Positions 40,338-44,727 of a stretch of DNA of 44,727 nt are shown here, one piece after another. The notes under the pieces are model-generated. The model was not told the origin of the DNA, did no database searches, and was given only the letters and a program-made list of their open reading frames with translations. How positions within the stretch are numbered: position 1 is the first letter of the stretch; each line of letters starts with the position of its first letter. The DNA is from JAGAJR01 sp048463395 (GTDB taxonomy: Bacteria > Pseudomonadota > Alphaproteobacteria > RF32 > CAG-239): the NCBI GenBank assembly GCA_048463395.1, contig DBFWPL010000011.1, positions 1-44,727 of the forward strand, written 5' to 3'. A program made the translations under genes and the position numbers.

Positions 40338-40954
40338 TTCAATCTATCCTCCAAGCAACTAACTGCATCTTTAGTCAACACTAATTTGTCTTTTCTTAAG
40401 ATGTCATATACATTGGCACCGATTGTAGGCAATACATCAACACCTGCAATGTTTCTTGTAGCCAATGCAAAGTTCATATCAACTTCGTTACCGTCAATAA
40501 CCAAGCAATTATTCAACCCGCAAGCTGCCAACTTGTTTTTCAAGTCTTTAGTTTTAGGAGCTGACAATTTTGCTTCGTCAATGATAACCAAGCTGCCCTC
40601 TTTCGCTTTTGCGGAAAGAGCTGTTTTCAGTCCGAGTTTTCTGAATTTTTTGGTCAATTCATGAGAATGATCACGAACAACCGGACCAAATACGATACCG
40701 CCTTTTCTAAACTGAGTACCTTTGCGGGAACCCTGACGAGCATTACCGGAACCTTTTTGTTTGAAAGGTTTGGCAGGTGTCAAAGCAACCTCGGAACGGC
40801 CTTTGGTTTTGTGGTTACCAGATTGTAATCTGGCAAGCTGCCATCTGACAACGCGGTGCAAAATATCGGCACGAACTTCCAAACCGAAAATAGATTCGTT
40901 AAGTTCAATTGTACCAACATTCTTATTATCTAAACTTAAGATGTCCTGTTTCAT
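40334..40954 (-). CDS. rplD: 50S ribosomal protein L4
   Basis: The protein has 206 residues. NHKTKGRSEVALTPAKPFKQ and GSGNARQGSRKGTQFRKGG form the long tunnel loop, and ALSAKAKEGSLVIID belongs to the globular part. In gammaproteobacteria L4 represses the S10 operon through its leader. Whether it does so here is unknown, but a structured leader is present. Confidence 0.97.
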   Translation of the reverse strand: MKQDILSLDNKNVGTIELNESIFGLEVRADILHRVVRWQLARLQSGNHKTKGRSEVALTPAKPFKQKGSGNARQGSRKGTQFRKGGIVFGPVVRDHSHELTKKFRKLGLKTALSAKAKEGSLVIIDEAKLSAPKTKDLKNKLAACGLNNCLVIDGNEVDMNFALATRNIAGVDVLPTIGANVYDILRKDKLVLTKDAVSCLEDRLK

Positions 40955-40972
40955 AATTTCAATCCTTTATCG

Positions 40973-41695
40973 TTATGCATTATCAGCTGAATTTTCGGCT
41001 TTAACTGCAACAGGTTCATCAACTTTTTTCAATCCTGCCGGAGTAGGCAAAGTAACCGTGCTTACTTTCTTTACGGCATCGGTAATACGAACCCAGGCAT
41101 TTTCAGAACCGGGAACGCCGCCCTTAACCATAATCAAACCTTTAACACCGTCAACGGCAACAACTTTGAGGTTTTGAACGGTTGTACGTTCATCACCCAT
41201 GTGTCCTGCCATTTTCTTGCCTTTGAATACCTTACCAGGATCCTGTCTTTGTCCTGTAGAACCATGGGAACGGTGAGAAATGGACACACCGTGGGTTGCT
41301 TCCAAACCGGCAAAGTTATGACGTTTCATAACACCGGCAAAACCTTTACCGATAGAAGTAGAACAAACGTCTACATACTGACCCGGTACAAAGTGTTCTA
41401 CAGATAATTCATCACCAACGGAAAGCAGGCAGTCTTCAGAAACTCTGAACTCACCTAACTTTTGTTTTGGTTCTACGTTAGCTTTGGCAAAATGTCCCTT
41501 CAGAGGCTTAGATACTCTGGAAGCCTTAGCAGCACCGGTACCGAGCTGAACAGCTGTGTATCCGTCTCTTTCCTGAGTTTTAACGTCAACGACTTTAAGC
41601 CCGTCTACACTCAGAACCGTAACAGGAACATGTGTTCCGTCTGCTTCAAAAATGCGAGACATTCCAAGCTTTTTTGCGATTAGACCCGTACGCAT
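40973..41695 (-). CDS. rplC: 50S ribosomal protein L3
   Basis: The protein has 240 residues. It begins MRTGLIAKKLGMSRIF; the central extension with HGVSISHRSHGSTGQRQDPGK reaches towards the peptidyl transferase centre, and KVFKGKKMAGHMG follows. The C-terminal tail after VTLPTPAGLKKV is longer than in E. coli, as in many Alphaproteobacteria. Confidence 0.98.
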   Translation of the reverse strand: MRTGLIAKKLGMSRIFEADGTHVPVTVLSVDGLKVVDVKTQERDGYTAVQLGTGAAKASRVSKPLKGHFAKANVEPKQKLGEFRVSEDCLLSVGDELSVEHFVPGQYVDVCSTSIGKGFAGVMKRHNFAGLEATHGVSISHRSHGSTGQRQDPGKVFKGKKMAGHMGDERTTVQNLKVVAVDGVKGLIMVKGGVPGSENAWVRITDAVKKVSTVTLPTPAGLKKVDEPVAVKAENSADNA

Positions 41696-41756
41696 TATTA
41701 TTTTTTCCTTTTCTTAATTGGTTGACCTTGTCTTTCAAAAGCCAACATTAATATTA

Positions 41757-42068
41757 TTATAATTTAATTTCTACATTTACACCGGCAGCAAGATCAAGCT
41801 TCATCAAAGCGTCAACAGTTTGCGGTGTAGGATCTACAATATCAAGAAGTCTCTTGTGAGTGCGGATCTCAAACTGTTCACGAGATTTTTTATCAACGTG
41901 CGGAGATTTGTTCACGGTGAACTTCTCAATTCTGGTTGGAAGAGGGATCGGTCCTCTTACATTAGCCCCGGTTCTTTTGGCTGTATGAACGATTTCCTTT
42001 GTAGACAAATCGAGCAAACGGTGGTCAAAAGCCTTAAGGCGAATTCTTATATTTTGTGTATCCATCAT
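41757..42068 (-). CDS. rpsJ: 30S ribosomal protein S10
   Basis: The protein has 103 residues. IRIRLKAFDHRLLDLSTKEIV and GPIPLPTRIEKFTVNKSPHVDKK are diagnostic. Two adjacent ATG codons exist (42068 and 42065), both within reach of AGGAAAA. S10 is part of the head and also of NusB-S10 antitermination. It is the first gene of the cluster, behind a 160-base structured leader. Confidence 0.97.
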   Translation of the reverse strand: MMDTQNIRIRLKAFDHRLLDLSTKEIVHTAKRTGANVRGPIPLPTRIEKFTVNKSPHVDKKSREQFEIRTHKRLLDIVDPTPQTVDALMKLDLAAGVNVEIKL

Positions 42069-42103
42069 TTTTAAATACTTTTCCTATAACTAGACAACAA
42101 AAA

Positions 42104-42136
42104 TTTTAGATGATGCCAAAACTCTGCCATCTAAAA
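42104..42136 (-). promoter_or_regulatory. Leader hairpin 2 of the S10 operon
   Basis: TTTTAGATG and CATCTAAAA form a perfect nine-bp stem with a 15-base loop, about 35 bases before rpsJ. It could control translation or serve as an L4-type autoregulatory site. Confidence 0.5.
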
Positions 42137-42189
42137 GTTAAACTCGGCAAGCCATTGTTTCCTGCAGCCTGCGTTATGTTTTATATCCA

Positions 42190-42221
42190 AACCGGAGAGT
42201 AGATTCCTCCCCTCCGCGGTT
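42190..42221 (-). promoter_or_regulatory. Leader hairpin 1 of the S10 operon
   Basis: AACCGGAG pairs with CTCCGCGGTT with a one-base bulge, and the loop is rich in C and T. It begins about ten bases after the predicted transcription start. A weaker GCAGGC/GCTTGC pairing lies between the two hairpins. Confidence 0.45.
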
Positions 42222-42237
42222 ATCGTGAGCACCTTGT

Positions 42238-42266
42238 AACATAATTGAGTCTAATATGCAAGTAAA
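42238..42266 (-). promoter_or_regulatory. Candidate promoter of the S10 operon
   Basis: On the minus strand TTTACT (42266-42261), a 17-base spacer and TATGTT (42243-42238). It would give a leader of about 160 bases. Confidence 0.55.
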
Positions 42267-42303
42267 AAAATGCATATTTTTGAACTTTTTTATCGCCCGA
42301 ATC

Positions 42304-42330
42304 TCCGACTCAGACTCTGTTTGAGTCGGA
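42304..42330. repeat. Perfect hairpin downstream of nadE, copy A
   Basis: TCCGACTCA/TGAGTCGGA, nine bp, with a nine-base loop. It shares TCCGA(C/G)TC with the hairpin just to its right. It has no T-run, so it is not a classical terminator. Confidence 0.6.
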
Positions 42331-42359
42331 TTGACAAAATTTTTAAATCCGAGTCTAAT
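42331..42359 (+). promoter_or_regulatory. Possible promoter antisense to nadE
   Basis: TTGACA (42331-42336), a 17-base spacer and TCTAAT (42354-42359) on the plus strand, pointing into the 3' end of nadE. It overlaps a hairpin, so chance is possible. Confidence 0.3.
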
Positions 42360-42375
42360 TTTCACTAAACTCGGA
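42348..42375 (-). terminator. Terminator-like hairpin after nadE, copy B
   Basis: TCCGAGTCTA pairs with TAAACTCGGA (one mismatch). On the minus strand it is followed by TTTAAAAATTTTG, an imperfect T-run, 18 bases after the nadE stop. Confidence 0.55.
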
Positions 42376-42393
42376 CTTAAAAACATCAAATTT

Positions 42394-43167
42394 TTAAAGG
42401 GCTTTCGGCATCTGTTCCCGTTTAAATGCCATCGCATGAAACCGTGAAATAATCCACTTGACTGTTTTCTCGTCAAAACCGGAAGTTTTTATCTCCTTTT
42501 CAGTCAAATGCCGCTCTTCGTATAACTTTAAAACCTCATCCAGAATTTTATACGGCGGCAAAGTATCTTCATCCTTCTGCCCCGGACTTAATTCCGCACT
42601 CGGAGCTCTGGAAATCACTTCTTCGGGGAGGACAAAACCCTGCTTATTCCGCCATTTAGCCAGCCCAAACAAATCCGACTTATAAACATTTCCGATTGGA
42701 GCAATTCCGCCGCAGGTATCGCCATATAACGTGCAATACCCCATCGCTGCCTCAGACTTGTTTCCGCAAGCCAAAACCAAATATCCGAGCTGATTGGAAA
42801 AAGCCATTAAAAGCTTCCCTCTTTCTCTCGCCTGTAAATTTTCCAGAACAATATTTTTCGGCTCTTGTCCCATAACTTCGGCCAAAAATTTTTTTTGGTT
42901 GTCGACAACCGGTTGAATATTAATTTCTTTATAGTCAAAACCGTTAAGCTCGGCTATTTTTTTTGCTATTCTTAAACTTTGTTCCGAAGTATAATCCGTC
43001 TTCATCATCAGGGTATGCACATTTTCTTTACCTAAAGCATCTGCAGCCAACACGCTGACCACAGCGGAATCAAGCCCGCCCGATAAACCAAGCAAAACCT
43101 CATTAAACCCGTTTTTATGACAATAATCACGAAGTTTGTTTTTCAAATCATTCCAAATTTTTTCCAT
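42394..43167 (-). CDS. nadE: NAD synthetase, ammonia-dependent type
   Basis: The protein has 257 residues, the short form without an N-terminal glutaminase domain. LLGLSGGLDSAVVSVLA is the PP-loop that binds ATP. Further conserved parts are NKSEAAMGYCTLYGDTCGGIAPIGNVYK and SRAPSAELSPGQKDEDTLP, each taken in pieces. It turns deamido-NAD into NAD with ATP and ammonia. AGGAG lies seven bases before the ATG. It follows nadM by 36 bases, so both NAD genes form one operon. Confidence 0.95.
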   Translation of the reverse strand: MEKIWNDLKNKLRDYCHKNGFNEVLLGLSGGLDSAVVSVLAADALGKENVHTLMMKTDYTSEQSLRIAKKIAELNGFDYKEINIQPVVDNQKKFLAEVMGQEPKNIVLENLQARERGKLLMAFSNQLGYLVLACGNKSEAAMGYCTLYGDTCGGIAPIGNVYKSDLFGLAKWRNKQGFVLPEEVISRAPSAELSPGQKDEDTLPPYKILDEVLKLYEERHLTEKEIKTSGFDEKTVKWIISRFHAMAFKREQMPKAL

Positions 43168-43203
43168 TTTACCGCTCCTGAAATTTTCACAAACATTTTC
43201 AGA

Positions 43204-43743
43204 TTAGATAACTGCTTTTTTCTTATAAAAATGTTCTTCAATCAAACCATAGTTTTCTGGATGAATAAAATTCTTCCAGCGAGCATCGCCAAACTTAATC
43301 ATATCTCGCACCATGGAACCGGTTACAAACGGAAAATCCTGACTCGTCCGGTCAACAATCTCAATATTTTCAAACGCTGATTTAAACCAATGGGCATCAT
43401 AACTGCTGCCGGCATAATACACATCCGGACGTTCAAGCTGCGGAAAACTCTCACTCATAAAATCCAAAACATATTCTGCCCATTCTGCCGGATTATTAAT
43501 ATCAAACAACCCGATAATTTTTAATCTCGGATAATCGGAAGAAGAACGATACACATTTTGCAGCATTTTTTTACGGGTGGTATAATTAAGCGGATTTCTC
43601 TCCGTGCCCTGTTCCTGTATAGAACCCAAAATAATGGTTACCTGCTCACAGTTTTTAAGCATAAGATCAATTATTTTTTTGTGGCCGATATGAAACGGCT
43701 GTGCCCGCATAATCGCCAAACCATGTTTATATTTATAGGACAT
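43204..43743 (-). CDS. nadM: Nicotinamide-nucleotide adenylyltransferase NadM-like
   Basis: The protein has 179 residues. IMRAQPFHIGHKKIID holds the nucleotidyltransferase (H/T)xGH motif. TVTGSMVRD-like FVTGSMVRDMI is the ISSTxxR-type ATP site, and ILGSIQEQGTERNPLNYTTR is typical of the NadM branch. It joins NMN (or its acid form) with ATP to make NAD. The Nudix domain of bifunctional NadM is absent. With nadE next to it, a role in NAD synthesis or salvage is firm; the preferred substrate is not. Its AAGGAG is buried in a hairpin. Confidence 0.9.
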   Translation of the reverse strand: MSYKYKHGLAIMRAQPFHIGHKKIIDLMLKNCEQVTIILGSIQEQGTERNPLNYTTRKKMLQNVYRSSSDYPRLKIIGLFDINNPAEWAEYVLDFMSESFPQLERPDVYYAGSSYDAHWFKSAFENIEIVDRTSQDFPFVTGSMVRDMIKFGDARWKNFIHPENYGLIEEHFYKKKAVI

Positions 43744-43750
43744 AAAAAAA

Positions 43751-43767
43751 CTCCTTAAAATTAGGAG
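43751..43767 (-). promoter_or_regulatory. Hairpin that sequesters the nadM ribosome site
   Basis: On the minus strand CTCCT-AATTTTA-AGGAG is followed by TTTTTTT and then the nadM ATG. The AGGAG is the only good ribosome site, so the stem can hide it. The same shape could act as a terminator. Confidence 0.6.
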
Positions 43768-43832
43768 CCTCGTCTAAAATTAATCTCATAAAGAGTATCA
43801 GATATCATTTCAAACCGGCTCAGTTTACATCT

Positions 43833-43867
43833 GTTCCTCGCCTATAAGCCCTTCAAGCGACCGGAAC
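43833..43867 (-). promoter_or_regulatory. Structured 5' end of the nadM leader
   Basis: GTTCC pairs with GGAAC around an inner TCGCTT/AGGCGA stem. It starts at the predicted transcription start. With the ribosome-site hairpin it makes a leader of about 124 bases that may be a regulatory RNA. I do not recognise a known riboswitch class. Confidence 0.45.
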
Positions 43868-43873
43868 ACTTAA

Positions 43874-43902
43874 TTTTTAACAGCCAATGAACATACTGTC
43901 AA
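43874..43902 (-). promoter_or_regulatory. Promoter of nadM-nadE
   Basis: On the minus strand TTGACA (43902-43897), a 17-base spacer and TAAAAA (43879-43874). It lies directly after the stop of the preceding gene. Confidence 0.65.
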
Positions 43903-43909
43903 GAAAGAA

Positions 43910-44179
43910 CTAACAAATCCTCTCCCTTTCAACGACACTCTGACTTAAAATTTTGTTCATGTCAACAAAATGACCTATCGCTACAGGTTCCCATCTGACC
44001 ATCTCGTCTTTTTGTTCCTGAAAACCGTAAATTCTGGACAACAGTTCTTGCTGCCCTTGCATTAATTTCTGACAAACGGCTTTTTCTCCGTCAAAATCAT
44101 AGCTGTAATAAGTCCCGTAAATTGTTAAAAAGATTTTTGCCTCAGGATAAATTCTGGCAATTTTCTTTTTAGGCTGCAT
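43910..44179 (-). CDS. Small hypothetical protein
   Basis: The protein has 89 residues from the ATG at 44179, with GGGGGA four bases upstream. A TTG at 44200 would add seven residues and lies within the T-run side of a terminator. It is basic at the N-terminus (MQPKKKIARIYPEAK) and has two cysteines, one of them the last residue. It has no signal or membrane segment and belongs to no family I recognise. It follows a short peptide gene and a terminator by 20 bases, which suggests control by read-through. Confidence 0.6.
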   Translation of the reverse strand: MQPKKKIARIYPEAKIFLTIYGTYYSYDFDGEKAVCQKLMQGQQELLSRIYGFQEQKDEMVRWEPVAIGHFVDMNKILSQSVVERERIC

Positions 44180-44198
44180 ATGTCCCCCTTTTCGACAC

Positions 44199-44234
44199 AA
44201 AAAAAAGACCTCTCTGCATATGTTAGAGAGGTCT
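44199..44234 (-). terminator. Terminator after the 20-codon ORF
   Basis: On the minus strand AGACCTCTCT/AGAGAGGTCT, a perfect ten-bp stem, followed by eight T. The stem begins inside the stop codon of the short ORF and ends just before the gene at 44179. Confidence 0.85.
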
Positions 44235-44295
44235 ATGAGTTACAGTGTAAACAAAAACACTTTGAATTTCTTGAATATGAGCAACGGTAAAACAT
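44233..44295 (-). CDS. Possible 20-residue cysteine-containing leader peptide
   Basis: ATG at 44295 seven bases after AAGGAA; it encodes MFYRCSYSRNSKCFCLHCNS with four cysteines, three of them close together just before the stop. The TAG overlaps the terminator stem. A candidate promoter lies 30 bases upstream. It may be an attenuation leader that reads Cys-tRNA supply, a small protein, or chance within a small RNA. Confidence 0.4.
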   Translation of the reverse strand: MFYRCSYSRNSKCFCLHCNS

Positions 44296-44325
44296 CTAAA
44301 AGTTCCTTAACTCAAAAACACTGCC

Positions 44326-44353
44326 AGTTTACCACTCGTTTAAAAAGAGTCAA
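44326..44353 (-). promoter_or_regulatory. Candidate promoter of the short-peptide unit
   Basis: On the minus strand TTGACT (44353-44348), a 16-base spacer and TAAACT (44331-44326). Confidence 0.45.
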
Positions 44354-44387
44354 TTGTTTTAAATTTTAGATTTTTCTTTCTTACCAC

Positions 44388-44424
44388 AAAAAAGAACTCC
44401 CCCTTCTGATGAAAGGGGAGTTTC
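44388..44424 (-). terminator. Second terminator downstream of tuf
   Basis: On the minus strand AACTCCCCTTTC pairs with GAAGGGGGAGTT, followed by CTTTTTTG. It is a back-up of the hairpin at 44467 or ends a short RNA between the two. Confidence 0.8.
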
Positions 44425-44466
44425 CACACATAACCATTAGACCACGGAGCTCTGTTTAGATAGAGT

Positions 44467-44523
44467 AAAAAAAGAAGAGAGAAAATTTTAGCACACAATT
44501 TCGTACATAAATCTTCTCTCTTC
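44467..44523 (-). terminator. First terminator of tuf
   Basis: On the minus strand GAAGAGAGAA pairs with TTCTCTCTTC over a long loop of about 30 bases, followed by seven T, some 40 bases after the tuf stop. Confidence 0.65.
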
Positions 44524-44565
44524 GTACTTTTGGCTCTAAATGAGCTGCTATATGTATTCTAAATC

Positions 44566-44727
44566 TTACTTCAAGATTTTAGAAACGACACCGGCTCCAA
44601 CCGTTCTGCCACCTTCACGGATAGCAAAACGCAAACCTTCGTTCATTGCAATCGGGTGGATCAATTTGGCTGTCATACGAATATTATCGCCTGGCATTAC
44701 CATCTCTGTTCCTTCCGGCAATTCAAT
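44566..44727 (-). CDS. tuf: Elongation factor Tu, C-terminal part (cut by window edge)
   Basis: The last 53 residues are visible: IELPEGTEMVMPGDNIRM, then HPIAMNEGLRFAIREGGRTVGAG and the end VVSKILK, all typical of domain 3 of EF-Tu, which binds aminoacyl-tRNA. The 5' end lies beyond the right edge. In most Alphaproteobacteria rpsJ follows tuf directly; here about 2.5 kb with the NAD genes lie between them. Confidence 0.97.
   Translation of the reverse strand: MELPEGTEMVMPGDNIRMTAKLIHPIAMNEGLRFAIREGGRTVGAGVVSKILK

Noticed and set aside
43744..43867. A known riboswitch (NAD+-I, NAD+-II, SAM-II, preQ1, TPP) in the nadM leader.
   Set aside because: I could not match any of their conserved cores by eye, so it is reported only as an unnamed structured leader.
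44424..44455. On the minus strand AGCTCCGTGGTCTAATGGTT looks like the 5' half of a tRNA with its D-arm.
   Set aside because: No anticodon arm, T-loop or matching acceptor strand follows; a terminator hairpin starts at once. Not listed as a tRNA.
1..44727. CRISPR arrays, insertion sequences, integrases or prophage genes.
   Set aside because: No regularly spaced repeats with spacers, no transposase or integrase motifs and no phage structural genes were seen on either strand.

Overview
The window looks like a chromosomal segment of an uncultured, anaerobic, probably gut-associated alphaproteobacterium. The evidence is the unbroken alphaproteobacterial order of ribosomal genes (rpsJ to rplQ with adk between secY and rpsM), a GapR/DUF2312 gene, a three-gene transhydrogenase (pntAA-pntAB-pntB), AT-rich DNA and two [FeFe]-hydrogenase-family proteins. 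No taxonomic search could be run, so this assignment is an inference.

Layout. (1) 1-1511: two tandem genes for cysteine-rich, export-type proteins that each end in a ubiquitin domain. By hand count the domains are about 75% and 69% identical to eukaryotic ubiquitin over residues 1-72, and both stop at the equivalent of Arg72, before the conjugating tail. This is the most unusual content of the window. (2) 1547-11031: housekeeping and mixed genes, namely the ABC-F factor ettA, an unrecognised gene, a small exported protein, ribosomal protein L36, pyruvate kinase, gapR, a split ChrA transporter and the transhydrogenase operon. A 128-bp near-perfect palindrome overlaps the pyk stop codon. (3) 11029-16743: two small HExxH membrane proteins, a TetR regulator with an operator-like palindrome, an exported protein of unknown role, and a Mur ligase plus LD-carboxypeptidase pair that fits murein peptide recycling. 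(4) 16744-21541 (minus strand): a hybrid histidine kinase with a periplasmic solute-binding-type sensor, followed by two paralogous degenerate GGDEF-EAL-like proteins. (5) 21644-26724: a hydrogen module made of two small [2Fe-2S] proteins, a PAS-containing HydS-type (group C) putative sensory [FeFe] hydrogenase, a SpoIIE/PP2C-type phosphatase and a group B-like [FeFe] hydrogenase with an intact H-cluster. (6) 26769-27871: a candidate structured RNA with its own promoter and terminator, a small Xre-like protein and a P-loop kinase-like protein. (7) 27891-42068 (minus strand): the S10-spc-alpha ribosomal supercluster with secY, adk and rpoA. (8) 42069-44727: a structured S10 leader, the NAD genes nadE and nadM behind a structured leader, an unrecognised small gene behind a possible attenuator, and the 3' end of tuf.

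How the parts may work together. Pyruvate kinase, transhydrogenase, nadM/nadE and the hydrogenases suggest a fermentative redox economy in which surplus electrons can leave as H2, with HydS and the phosphatase as a possible H2 or redox sensing branch. The ubiquitin fusions form a self-contained operon and probably act outside the cell, where they could mimic host ubiquitin or act on competitors.

Limits. All calls come from reading the sequence and its translations. Promoter, terminator and RNA calls are pattern matches only. Domain names rest on motifs recognised by eye.
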